Source of the DNA: Caprimulgus europaeus
Taxonomy: Eukaryota > Chordata > Aves > Caprimulgiformes > Caprimulgidae
Assembly (NCBI GenBank): GCA_907165065.1
Contig: OU015532.1
Span: 48,216,839-48,280,838 of the forward strand
DNA length: 64,000 nt
Direction of reading: 5' to 3'
Positions 24,201 through 32,043 of this stretch are shown piece by piece. The notes under the pieces are model-generated. The model worked only from the letters and a program-made list of their open reading frames with translations. It had not been told where the DNA came from and ran no database searches. A program made the translations under genes and the position numbers. The first letter of the stretch is position 1. Every line of letters starts with the position of its first letter.

Positions 24201-25074
24201 GTAAAATCTTTTCAGTAAGCAGTGGAAGAACTTGAGCTGCACGTTAACTCCCCATTGTGCTGGAAATGTCCTTGACTGTTTTCCATTAGGAAGAGTTTCA
24301 CACAATAAAAACTGTCCTGAAACCCAGGCCAACAACAACAATAACCAGGAGGTGCTTGATCTCTCTGCATGGCTGTGGTTCGAGTGAGCACTGTGGTGAA
24401 AGTGCTCTGTTTGGATGTGGAGGGCAGAGGAGCAGTGGGCAGGATAAGCTGACATGGATGTGGTGGGGTGGAGGGAGCGCTGCCGACCTGCCGCTGCCCT
24501 TAACGCTGCGATTCCTCCTCCTCTTGTTTCCCCCCAGATCTCTGCCATCATCGTGCATCCCAATTACGACCCCATACTGCTCGATTCGGACATAGCTATC
24601 ATCAAACTCTTGGACAAAGCCAGGATCAGCAGCCGTGTTCAACCCATTTGCCTCTCATCTTCCCATGACCTGACTTCATCTGCAGAGGATTTGGAAATAG
24701 TGGTCACTGGCTGGAAGGTGCTGGCTGACGCCAAGGAGCCCGGGTACAAGAACGACACAATCCGCATGGGAGCCGTTCGCATGGTGGATTCGCTGGTGTG
24801 TGAGCAGCAGTATGAGGACAAGGGCATACAGGTCAGCATCACTGACAGCATGTTCTGTGCCAAGCAAGACCACACGGCCTTTTCCAATATCTGCCCTGCG
24901 GAGACTGGGGGGATTGCAGCCATAACTTTGCCGGGAAAAGCATCTCCTGAGCTAAGGTGGCACCTGATGGGATTAGTGAGCTGGGGTTATGACAAAACCT
25001 GCAGCCTAGGACTCTACAGCGGCTACACCAAAGCTCTTCCTTTCAAAGACTGGATTGAGAAGAACCTGAAATAA
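14773..25074 (+). CDS. PAMR1: PAMR1, 3' portion (six coding exons: three Sushi domains plus serine-protease-like domain)
   Basis: The coding segments are 14773-14943, 17524-17736, 19101-19167, 21322-21554, 22968-23263 and 24538-25074. They join in frame through phases 1, 1, 2, 1 and 0 and give about 505 codons ending at TAA 25072-25074. The product matches peptidase domain-containing protein associated with muscle regeneration 1, a secreted mosaic protein linked to muscle regeneration and tumour suppression; its molecular partner is not established. Seen here are three Sushi modules, then a chymotrypsin-fold domain that keeps the catalytic His and Asp but has AETGG where active enzymes have GDSGG. 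The human protein (about 720 aa, recalled) also has a signal peptide, a cysteine-rich region, CUB and EGF; none of these exons was found in 1-14,772, so the gene start is probably upstream of the window. The last five exons correspond to about 445 human residues, which fits. The family call is near certain. Confidence 0.95.
14944..17523 (+). other. PAMR1 intron (2.6 kb) with an internal GC-rich patch
   Basis: Bounded by GTAAGG and TTAG. About 15,960-16,400 is locally GC- and CpG-rich compared with the AT-rich flanks, but it shows no exon. The rest is ordinary intron. Confidence 0.8.
17524..17736 (+). CDS. PAMR1: PAMR1 exon: Sushi domain (NCSDPGGP...)
   Basis: This 213-nt exon is phase 1 at both ends, with acceptor ATCGTTAG and donor AAAAG|GTAG. 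It encodes a complete Sushi module: the first Cys in [12 protein letters not shown], the second in [13 protein letters not shown], the third in [10 protein letters not shown] and the fourth in KQPICIK. NNSY is a potential N-glycosylation sequon. The module is nearly identical to the first Sushi of human PAMR1 as recalled, including the [13 protein letters not shown] block. The exon lies 2.6 kb after the extra Sushi exon and 1.4 kb before the linker exon. Confidence 0.95.
17737..19100 (+). other. PAMR1 intron (1.4 kb)
   Basis: Bounded by GTAGTT and TTTTTTCTAG. Around 18,505-18,565 there is an imperfect local tandem duplication (two copies of GGAAGCAT-TTTATTGATG-type sequence). Nothing else recognised. 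Confidence 0.8.
19101..19167 (+). CDS. PAMR1: PAMR1 short exon starting the third Sushi domain
   Basis: This 67-nt exon follows a strong acceptor (TTTTTTCTAG) and ends at donor TCAAG|GTGAGA; it enters in phase 1 and leaves in phase 2. It encodes [19 protein letters not shown] followed by VQS and the first two bases of an Arg codon, matching the human PAMR1 segment after the NCSDPGGP Sushi. Its cysteine (ACREP) is the first Cys of the final Sushi module, whose other three cysteines lie in the exon at 21322, so this Sushi is split over two exons and has a long insert between Cys1 and Cys2. The exon is short enough for automatic gene finders to miss. Confidence 0.93.
19848..20100 (+). repeat. 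Probable ancient amniote interspersed repeat fragment
   Basis: The stretch from GGTCAGAGCAAAGGTCC through CTGGCAATGGCCAGCAGCAGG to TAGCCATCAAGAGATTTTTC and the TTCTGAACACAGG block resembles a diverged high-copy element I recall from sauropsid genomes (a unit that runs 'CAAAGGTCCATCTAGCCCAG ... GTGGCCA ...'). I cannot name its family, and the boundaries are approximate. It lies in the PAMR1 intron and shows no coding potential. Confidence 0.4.
20739..20759. repeat. Inverted repeat, 9-bp arms, 3-nt spacer
   Basis: Arms GCAATTATC and GATAATTGC are perfect reverse complements separated by TCT. Each arm contains an ATTA/TAAT homeodomain-type core. It is intronic in PAMR1. Confidence 0.85.
20825..20864. 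repeat. Inverted repeat, 11-bp arms, 18-nt loop
   Basis: Arms CTCACTAGAGA (20825-20835) and TCTCTAGTGAG (20854-20864) pair perfectly around an 18-nt spacer, so the transcript could form a stable hairpin. The right arm is followed by CATTAATTACGG. Confidence 0.85.
21205..21290. repeat. (TTA)n microsatellite, about 28-29 uninterrupted units
   Basis: A pure TTA/ATT trinucleotide tract of about 86 nt in the PAMR1 intron, ending 31 nt before the exon at 21322. Because it is pure and long, it is likely length-polymorphic. The runs of Leu, Asn or Ile in frames that cross it are artefacts. Confidence 0.97.
21322..21554 (+). CDS. PAMR1: PAMR1 exon: remainder of third Sushi domain
   Basis: This 233-nt exon enters in phase 2, completing the Arg codon left by the exon at 19101, and leaves in phase 1 at donor CCCAA|GTGAGT. 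It encodes [18 protein letters not shown], a Lys/Pro-rich link, then [20 protein letters not shown] with further Sushi cysteines and the KWSGRAPVC terminus. The residues agree closely with human PAMR1. Two features of the upstream intron are odd: a TTA microsatellite of about 86 nt ends 31 nt before the exon, and the remaining polypyrimidine stretch before CAAAACAG is short and interrupted. The acceptor is chosen because it alone restores the RETPLHQLY reading and frame. Confidence 0.95.
21555..22967 (+). other. PAMR1 intron (1.4 kb)
   Basis: Bounded by GTGAGT and TTTCCCCAG. No repeat or exon recognised. A Sushi-like stretch in one open frame near 22,540 was examined and rejected. Confidence 0.8.
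22968..23263 (+). CDS. PAMR1: PAMR1 exon: N-terminal half of the peptidase S1-like domain
   Basis: This 296-nt exon has acceptor GTTTCCCCAG, enters in phase 1 and ends in phase 0 at CTGCGG|GTGAGT. It begins ICGKAENIT, with the linker cysteine of S1 proteases, and continues RWPWQAAIY, the counterpart of the start of the mature chymotrypsin fold. No Arg/Lys-Ile-Val-Gly-Gly activation site is present. The catalytic histidine is kept in [10 protein letters not shown] (His codon 23147-23149), with the paired cysteine in [10 protein letters not shown]. The end, [19 protein letters not shown], is almost unchanged from human PAMR1. Confidence 0.96.
23264..24537 (+). other. PAMR1 intron (1.3 kb)
   Basis: Bounded by GTGAGT and TTTCCCCCCAG in phase 0, the position expected between the two peptidase-domain exons. 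Nothing else recognised. Confidence 0.85.
24538..25074 (+). CDS. PAMR1: PAMR1 last coding exon: C-terminal half of the peptidase S1-like domain, inactive serine site
   Basis: This exon starts after the acceptor TTTCCCCCCAG in phase 0 and encodes 178 residues plus TAA at 25072-25074. The catalytic-triad aspartate is kept in [11 protein letters not shown] (Asp codon 24589-24591). At the nucleophile position the sequence reads [10 protein letters not shown], so the serine is threonine (codon 24904-24906) and the preceding aspartate of GDSGG is glutamate. The downstream SWGYDKTC segment keeps the substrate-pocket wall seen in trypsin-like enzymes. The protein ends KDWIEKNLK. Human PAMR1 carries the same AETGG block, so loss of the serine is a family trait and not a mutation in this genome. 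Confidence 0.97.
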   Translation: MSAIIVHPNYDPILLDSDIAIIKLLDKARISSRVQPICLSSSHDLTSSAEDLEIVVTGWKVLADAKEPGYKNDTIRMGAVRMVDSLVCEQQYEDKGIQVSITDSMFCAKQDHTAFSNICPAETGGIAAITLPGKASPELRWHLMGLVSWGYDKTCSLGLYSGYTKALPFKDWIEKNLK

Positions 25075-25580
25075 AAAGCTGTGTCTGGAAATGGCATTTT
25101 TGTAACTATCATCGTAGCTCTCTCGGTCTCTGCTCTTTAGGCTTCTCATCCCAGTGATGAGCCACGTCTGGGAAGAGGTGACGGCAGGAAGCCTGGTGAT
25201 TTGTCCTGGGATCAGGTGTTCCACCAGGCTGCTTTTACTTAACCCATGACAGAGTGTCTTAGTGCATGAGAAGTTTTGCCGTATTTCGCCTGTCTCCCCT
25301 GGTGGGAGGATGGTGCTCTGCTCCTGAGCCTGACACGCAGAAGCAGGGCAGCAAATTCTGACTGAAGTTAACCCCTAGTGTGGAGTCCCCTAGAGAAACC
25401 GGCGGCGAGCCCCTCCACAGCTCTGTGTGCCGGAGCAGCCGGGGGCTGCACAGAGCGGCCTGAGCTCATGGCGATGGAAGAGCTCGCTGCGGTGTGTGCT
25501 GTCTGTATCGCCATAGCACAGTGTAATCTTTTCCCCTCCCAATACTTTACACATTTAAATAAACCATGGTTTGTTTTTCT
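25075..25580 (+). other. PAMR1: PAMR1 3' untranslated region
   Basis: Non-coding sequence between the stop codon and the first well-placed polyadenylation signal. The 3' boundary is an estimate of about 15-20 nt after AATAAA. An overlapping AATAAA also lies on the stop codon itself (25070-25075) but is too early to be the normal signal. Confidence 0.6.
25558..25563 (+). terminator. PAMR1: PAMR1 polyadenylation signal AATAAA
   Basis: A canonical AATAAA hexamer lies about 480 nt after the stop codon and is followed within 10 nt by a GT/T-rich element (TGGTTTGTTTTTCT), the usual arrangement for cleavage and polyadenylation. Later signals could also be used; RNA 3' ends would decide. Confidence 0.65.
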
Positions 25581-27749
25581 AACGTACATACTCACGCCTG
25601 ACGTTACTTAGATTCCTTGTCGCTTTATCTGTGTCACACTCCAGGCACTCTTTGTCTCCTTTGTCTGTTTGCTTGTGGCTCTCACTTGGGACTCTTCAGG
25701 CACACTGAAAGGCAGAATTAACCCAAAATTCAACTACTACATAAATAACAAGATTTTATTTTTTTCTGAATCCATCCAGTGCATCCAGTGCTGCTGCTGT
25801 TGTGCGTGAACAACCGCAATGAAATGCACAGGGGATTCTCTCCCACCTTGTATTCTGAACAGATGAAAACCTGAAACATACTTTTAAAAACATTTTTTTC
25901 ATGTAGATCATGTCAAAGACCTATCAAAAACCTCAGGAAAACTTCTGTTTTCCATCAGTTCACATACTTTTCTGGCAGCTCTGTGGCTCTTTGGGGTGAA
26001 GAATAACGTCGAGGTCTCACACACAGCAGAGCCTTTCTTGGACTGTTTGACATCAAGGTGTAGGATTCTTCCATGTTGTGCAGTGGAGAGACTTTGGTCT
26101 TCTCATGGTCCTTAGTCACTGCTCTTTCACTACGTCATTCTCCATTCAGTTGTGGCTGAAGATGAGAGATGAGCTCTAGAGAAAGCTGGGGAGGAGGCAC
26201 AGGAGAATGTCTCCCATCGGTAATGACTCCTGGCTTAGTCATCTATGACACCCTGGAATTTGTAGGACCTCCAAATGGTTTCAGTGCCCAAGCCAGCTCA
26301 CAGCAGTAGTTGTATGTGAAGATCTGGGGATCTGAGGAGAGGACTGAGTACTCCCACCAAGGAGGACTCGGATCCTGGAGCAGTGCTCTGCCTATTGCGT
26401 GGCGATGGCAATTGTAAGCCACCAACTCTGATTTCAGCCCTGATTCTCTGATGCTGTGAAACCTGGTGAAGAGTTTCTTCTCATTCAGTAGTTTCCACCT
26501 ACTTTTGAATCTGAAAATTGCTGCTAAAAGGGCAATTAGTGTTGGAGGTCATTCCATGTAATTTATTTGTTGCTTTCCTGGGCAGAAAGACCTAATGCAT
26601 TATGCTTTTGCACCTTTATTTTCCCTGGCAATAGGACCAGGTGATACTGCTTGAATCAAAAAGTTCAAGGGCAAGAACCAAACCAAAGGATATTTCTTCT
26701 CTTTATCTTGTTTGTCTGTCTCCTTCTGCCAGGAGATGACGCTTGGCTGACGAACTGCCTGGCAACAACAGCAACAACAATTCGGAATTACATGTGAAAC
26801 AGAAGATGTCTTCCTCTGCTGGGAGGAACGCGTGCCAGTGAGCGTGTGGCACTGCCCCTCTGACAGGAGGGGCTAGAGGGGATTAGGTGGCAGTTTTGGA
26901 GGAGGGCAAACTTGCCACATTTTTCTTCCTAACACTGTGGACGAAGAATTAAATGAGAAAGGAATAGAATGGTTTATTGGAGCCTCTCTTCAGATCTCTT
27001 CCGTGATTACATTAAATGAGAGTCTCTACACTCTAATGATAAGAGAAATTATTTTCTAAATCAGAAATCATAAAGTTCTGGGAGCTGGTTCTTTTCCCAG
27101 TTCTGATACTGTGGCTGCATTTGCTCTCCAGGGCATTTTTGCTGTCCACTGCTACAACTGAGAGGGAAGAAGAGGTCCTACATATTTTTTTTCCTCCCTC
27201 TAGGATTTGTCCTAGAGAACTAGGCAGTCCACACAGATCTGCCAAAGACAGCGTTAATTCCAGCTTTAGCCCTCGCTCTTCTCCCTTTACTGCAGATCAG
27301 CCATGCCTGGTATTTACTGATCCTGTGTTGAATCCTGTCCCCGCTTGGCTTCAAACCACTCGGGGATCTGGCAGTGGATAACCGAGAGGTTCTGGCCTTG
27401 GACAGCAACCACATAGCTGTTCGCAGGCTGTGTGTCACCCCAGAGTGTATTCCTGAAGAGAAACTGGAAGGAGTTCATGGAATGGCGATGGCAGGAGGAG
27501 GTTTCTGCAGCTGTGTGCACGGCAGAATTCAGCCCCCTGCTTTCGACAGCCACGATGCTCTTCAGAGAAAGCAAAGACAGCGGCCAGGCCTCCCTCAGCC
27601 CTGGGATCAGACTGGGGCACCGTCCTTCATACAAACAAGAGCTGGCTGTAGCACTTGTTCTGGGCCAGCGAGGTTCGGTTCTGGCTCGGCTCTCGGTGCA
27701 AACATACGGATTTATTTCTATTGTTACATGACGGACATTCACACCTGGG
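25581..27749. other. Intergenic gap between PAMR1 and SLC1A2
   Basis: About 2.2 kb of mostly unique sequence between the PAMR1 polyadenylation site and the SLC1A2 CpG island. No exon or repeat family recognised. It becomes GC-richer after about 27,400. Confidence 0.6.
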
Positions 27750-28389
27750 GGCGGGCACCCACATCAACGCGTCCAAGCGCCTGTGCCACGCCTGGCGTTC
27801 GTAGGAGTTACAGACCCGTCCTGGCTGGCGGGCTGACCCACAGCAGGGTCGGGGCTGCCAGGCCAGGCCAGGCCCTGGCCACAGCGGGATCTAGACAGTG
27901 CCCGCATCGGGCAGGCTGCGGTGCCAGGAGCGGGGCGCTGAGGAGGAGCGGGGGCCCCAGCGCAGCCCCGCGCTCTGCCCTCAGCACAGCAGCTGGGAGC
28001 GCCCGGGCCCCGCACTCCTCCCGCCTTCCCGGCAGCTCCTGCCCCAGCACGGCCGGGGCGGGACTCGGCCTCTCAGCAGCTGCCCCGAGCGCGGCCCCGC
28101 GCCTCGCCCGCGCCCCGGCCCCTCCCGCGGGGCGGTGCTGAGGGGCGGTGGCGGCGGGGCAGGTAGCGCGGGGCGGGGAGGGGAGGGGCGGGCCCGGGGG
28201 TGGTGGCAGCGGCGGCGGTGCGAGCAGGCAGAGGGCGCGGGGCGGCACCGAGGGCACCCGCCGAGGAGCGGCCGCCTCTCCCCGAGCCCCGCTCCGCGGC
28301 TCCGCCCCGCCCCGCTCGGGATCCCGCCGCGCCGGCAGGTGGAGCCCCCGCCTCGCCGGCAGAGGGCAGCACCGCCCCGCGCGGCGGCC

Positions 28390-28430
28390 TCGCGCGCTCG
28401 CTGCAGTCGCGCGCTCGCTGCAGTCGCGCG
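28390..28430. repeat. 17-bp direct repeat in the CpG island (2.4 copies)
   Basis: TCGCGCGCTCGCTGCAG occurs twice in tandem, with a third partial copy (TCGCGCG). The unit is CpG-dense and lies about 500 bp upstream of the probable SLC1A2 transcription start. Confidence 0.9.
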
Positions 28431-28498
28431 ACGCCCGCCTCGTCCCTCAGGCACCGCTCGGCGCGCGCCGCCCCCTCAGAGTCCCGGGGCGGCCCCGG

Positions 28499-28600
28499 GC
28501 CCCGCCGACACAGGGCGGCTCCCGGGGGGGGCGGGACGGGCCGGGACGGGCCCCGCCGACACAGGGCGGCTCCCGGGGGGGCCGGGCCGGGCCGGGCCCC
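28499..28600. repeat. 51-bp tandem duplication in the CpG island
   Basis: The block CCCCGCCGACACAGGGCGGC followed by TCCCGGGGGG is present twice at an offset of 51 bp (second copy from about 28,551). The tails differ: the first is followed by GGACGGG units and the second by CCGGG units. Confidence 0.9.
28575..28596 (+). promoter_or_regulatory. Canonical G-quadruplex motif
   Basis: Four G-runs (one of seven and three of three) separated by CC loops match the standard G3+ short-loop rule on the + strand, which is the non-template strand of SLC1A2. It lies in the second copy of the 51-bp duplication. Formation in vivo is not shown. Confidence 0.6.
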
Positions 28601-28939
28601 GCAGCCCCGGGAGGGGCAGGTGCCTCGGCTGCGGGGGGGCGTGGCCCGGCGGGCATGAGGGGCGTGAGGGAGGGGGCGGCCGGACACCCGCGGCGGCGGG
28701 AGGGTCGGTGCGATTCGCTGCTTCCCGTCGCTGCCGGCAGGGTCCCCGGCGGCCCCGCTCGGTGCAGAGGGCCGGGCCTGCCCCGGGGAGGCGGTGGCGG
28801 TTGCCGGCGAGCGGGGCAGGTCGCGGTCGGCAGCGCCCGGCCCTCCCCCTGCGAGGGGCTCCCCGCCCCCCCGCCCCGTTCCTGTCAAGGAGTGGTCGGG
28901 GGGATTTATAGGAGTAACGGCGGCGCGTGATGTCAGCCC

Positions 28940-29372
28940 GTGCCGAAAATAGAGAGGGATAGACTGCAAATCCCGGGCTCGAGGGCTAAAGCCTTCCAAT
29001 CCCGCCGCGGCCAGCGCCGCGCCGCTGTCAGCGCACCCCGCCTCCCGCACCGGCACACGGACACGCACGGACAGACAGACACACACACGGACACACGCAC
29101 AGACACACCGCGCACACCCGCACCCGCCCCGCAGCGAGGGGAGCCGAGGCCACCGTCAGCGCAGCCCCGGGCGGGGAGAGCCCTCGCCGGGGCGGCGGCG
29201 CGGGGCAGAGCCGAGGAGCGGGGCTGCCGGGCCCGCGCCCTGCTCAGCCCCGGGATTACAAGGAATTCCGCGGTGCTTCCCGGAGGGTGATCCCGGAGAG
29301 CCAGCCTGCCTCGCACCCCGCGGCCCGACACAGCCCCTCGGACACCAGAGACCCAGGGCGGCTGTCGGCACC
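28940..29372 (+). other. SLC1A2: SLC1A2 5' untranslated leader (estimated)
   Basis: The 5' boundary is estimated from the TATA-like motif. The segment is GC-rich, includes a CA/GA-rich stretch at about 29,053-29,120 (CACGGACA and CAGACAGACACA units), and contains no ATG on the + strand before the annotated start. The only nearby upstream ATG (28930) opens a frame of ten codons and lies about at the estimated start of transcription. Confidence 0.55.
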
Positions 29373-29389
29373 ATGGCATCGCCTGAAGG
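29373..29389 (+). CDS. SLC1A2: SLC1A2 coding exon 1 (start of the EAAT2/GLT-1 glutamate transporter)
   Basis: The sequence GGCACCATGG gives a strong Kozak context. ATG is followed by codons for ASPE and the first two bases of a Gly codon, then a consensus donor GTGAGC at 29390. Human SLC1A2 starts MASTEG, as recalled, also with a minimal first coding exon, so this differs by a single Thr-to-Pro change. SLC1A2 encodes the sodium-coupled plasma-membrane transporter that clears glutamate from synapses, mainly in astrocytes. The call rests on three agreeing lines: the N-terminal residues, the splice donor inside a CpG island, and position directly downstream of PAMR1 on the same strand, as in human. 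The remaining exons lie beyond the window. Only 17 coding bases are present, so homology alone would be weak; synteny makes it convincing. Confidence 0.85.
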
Positions 29390-31675
29390 GTGAGCGGGAC
29401 CGGCTGGGGAGGGAGGGACGGGAGGGAGGATGAGGGGCTCCGGCATTGTGCTTCGGATAACAGTTCCCCGGCGTCTGCTTCATTGTTAATCCTTGCCCCT
29501 CGCCATTCCCGACCGGAATAATGAGGGAGCGAGAGGAAACGAGAAGCAGACGAGCCCCGTTTAGGAGAGGGGAAGAGAGAGAGAGAGGGGAAAAAAAGAA
29601 TTTCAAATATGAGCCACTGGAAAGGTTTTGGTTTTTTCCTCCCATCACTTCTTTATTTAACCCCTGGAGGGCAGATCTGGCTGAAACCACTTGTCTGAAA
29701 GGAGAGTCCAAGTGAGTGGTTAACTGAGAGGTGGAGGGGACAGCGGCCTTCTGAAAATATTAATAACCTATAGTTTAAAAAGAATCGGGGGGCTGTCCCC
29801 CCACCCGCCCATTAAAAAATAAAGGCAACAAACCCAACTTCTTGAGGAGTTTTGCAATTTTGCAGTTTTGTGCCAAATGCATTACAGTGCTAGCAAGGGA
29901 AGTGCTGGGAAGGGCGAAGGGTTATACAAGAGGCTTTAAAGAAAAGCAAACACGGTTCAGCCCTGGTAGCGTCCCTTGGAGGAACCCTTTCTCCTTACCC
30001 GTGACAGGGCTGCCAGGATCGGCCGCTTCGCCGCTCTGATGGGGCTGGGGGCTTGCTCGGTTTGCAGAGTAACTGGCAGTGGGAAAGAAAAGAAAACGTT
30101 TCTTTGATCTCTGGTTGCCCTCTTATAATGCTAGCTAGTATTAGACTGCGTCTGGTGTGAGCCTCCCCTTTATCCCTGGATGTTGTCAGGTTGTATCAGC
30201 ATGATCTGCTCTGGATAGGACTCTCTGAGGACAGGGTGCAAAAGGAAGCTCTGTTTATATTGCTTTTGTGTCTCCCCGGCTGAAAGGCTTGCTGAGCTGA
30301 TTGCAATAACCCGACACATGTCGTGGAGGGTGCGCACGCAAGCGTCACGTTACCTGGACAAAGGAAGGAGCTGCCTGGCTGTGGGGTGGCCCTCAGCAGC
30401 TGGCTTGGGAGGAGTGGAAGGTTAGAAAGTATTAGCTTTGGTTGCTGTAGAAAAAAGGACAACCCCCCCAGTCTGACAGAGGGCAAACCTGTGGGGCTCT
30501 TCAGAGGACTCTGACAGAGGTAACTCATAACTTACCGTCTGCTCCTGCTTCGCCTTCGCGGGGAATTTCTGCTCCAAATTCGCACATTCCTGGCTGGGGA
30601 GCAGCCCAGCAGTTTAATATGCCCTGTAGCATTTCCTCTGACAATGAAATTGCTTAACTAGATACTGTCAACAAATGATTGGAGCCACGAGGAAGAGGCT
30701 CGGAGATGGAGGAGCCAGCCTCCGTCCCTTGGGCTGCAGCTCTGCCTTCTCTGTCCCTTCTGTATCCTTGGAGCGCCCCAACCCTCGCTCCGCTCTGGGT
30801 GCTCCCCTCATCCTCTGTTCTCTGCTCACATCAGGCGGCTGCTGAGGTCCGAGCTGGGCTCACAGCCGTGGGGGAACGTGGGGTGTGTTGTGCAGGGGTT
30901 TAATAAGAGGAGACATGATGAGAGGTGGCTGTGTTAGATGGATTTGCCAACTCTGGATGAAAGGAGGTTTTAAATGTCTGGAGAAAGAGAGGTGCTTTTA
31001 GAAGAAGTTGGCTGAACAGATGGGCTAAAAAAGGTGAGAGTGCCAGAAACAGAAAGGCGTCAGTAGAGGTGTGCTTTTGCTTGCCTTACTGGACAGAGCT
31101 AAATTGTCAGGGTGAGAAAAGAAACACAATTAAGTTCAGGCTTTGCTTTAAAACTTTTTAGGAAACTTACCTAGACTAAGGCAAGCTGAAACTGTTTATT
31201 TGGTATGATTCAAGTAGAGCTCGGTGATAGCTGCAGGAGGTGTGGAAAGCAAGTTGAGTGGGAAGCATTTCACTTGTCAGTCCCTTTTTACCCGTGAGAA
31301 CCTCTTCCAGAGCTGAATTGTCATCTTTCTCTCCTCTCAGGTAAAAAGCTGAGGATGGAGATAAGCTTTACACTCGGGCCTAAAGGTCAGAAAGCTCAGG
31401 CACCATAGATATCATCAGGGAGAGCGAGTACTGAGCAGACCTGGCTCAAGAAAGGCTTTCCCCAGCCCCGGCACAGCGGGGAAGAGCTCTCGGGCAGTGC
31501 CCGGTGCTGCGAGCAGAGCACTGTGTCTCAGGCACACACGGGTACATGGAGAGAGACCTGGCCAAGGTGGGGACAGACCGTGTGCACGCCAGGTTCGTGT
31601 CTGGTGGCCCTTGGGATGTTCAGATAGATATGTTAGCCCACATCTGAACTATATAAAGGCTTGATTTTTGTTGTG
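29390..31675 (+). other. SLC1A2 intron 1, first part
   Basis: Starts at the donor GTGAGC. There is a GA-rich stretch near 29,570-29,590. No exon recognised. Confidence 0.7.
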
Positions 31676-32043
31676 ATCATAGATTCACAGCATCACAGAC
31701 TGGTCTGGGTTGGAAGGGACCTTAAAGCTCATCCAGTCCCAACCCCCCTGCCAGCAGCAGGGACACCTTCCACTAGACCAGGTTGCTCAAAGCCTCATCC
31801 AACCTGGCCCAGAACACTTCCAGGGAGGAGCAGCCACAGCTTCTCTGGCCAACCTGGGCCAGGGTCTCACCACCCTCACACCAAAGAATTTCTTCCTCAC
31901 ATCTCAGCTCCATCTCCCCTCTGCCACTTTCAAGCCATCACCCCTTGTTCTGTCACTCCCTGCCCTTGGCCAGAGTCCCTCCCCAGCCTTCCTGGAGCCC
32001 CTTCAGGTACTGGGAGGCCACTGGAAGGTCTCCCCAGAGCCTA
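31676..32043 (-). mobile_element. CR1 LINE 3' end fragment (sense on -)
   Basis: The + strand begins TCATAGATTCACAGCATCAC and GGGTTGGAAGGGACCTTAAA, which is the reverse complement of the CR1 3' tail. It continues through the CR1 3' UTR-type sequence (ACTAGACCAGGTTGCTCAAA ... AATTTCTTCCTCACATCTCA ... TCTCCCCAGAGCCTAGCTAG). It is a different, less similar CR1 subfamily from the copies at 9.8 kb and 63.1 kb. It is intronic in SLC1A2 and oriented against the gene. Confidence 0.9.

Larger units (their letters stand above)
27750..29420 (+). promoter_or_regulatory. SLC1A2: SLC1A2 promoter CpG island
   Basis: A strongly GC- and CpG-rich block with many GGGGCGGGG (Sp1-type) boxes, for example around 28,170-28,195, covers the region just upstream of the SLC1A2 start codon. 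A weak TATA-like TTTATA lies at 28905-28910 and a CRE-like TGATGTCA at 28929-28936. If the former is used, transcription would start near 28,935-28,945, but CpG-island promoters often lack a single start. Internal direct repeats and a G-quadruplex motif are listed separately. The long open frames in both strands are composition effects. Confidence 0.85.

Noticed and set aside
27898-29086. Open frames of 260-337 codons on both strands around the CpG island
   Set aside because: They consist almost only of Arg, Gly, Pro and Ala, overlap in several frames, and reflect stop-codon scarcity in GC-rich DNA at a promoter.
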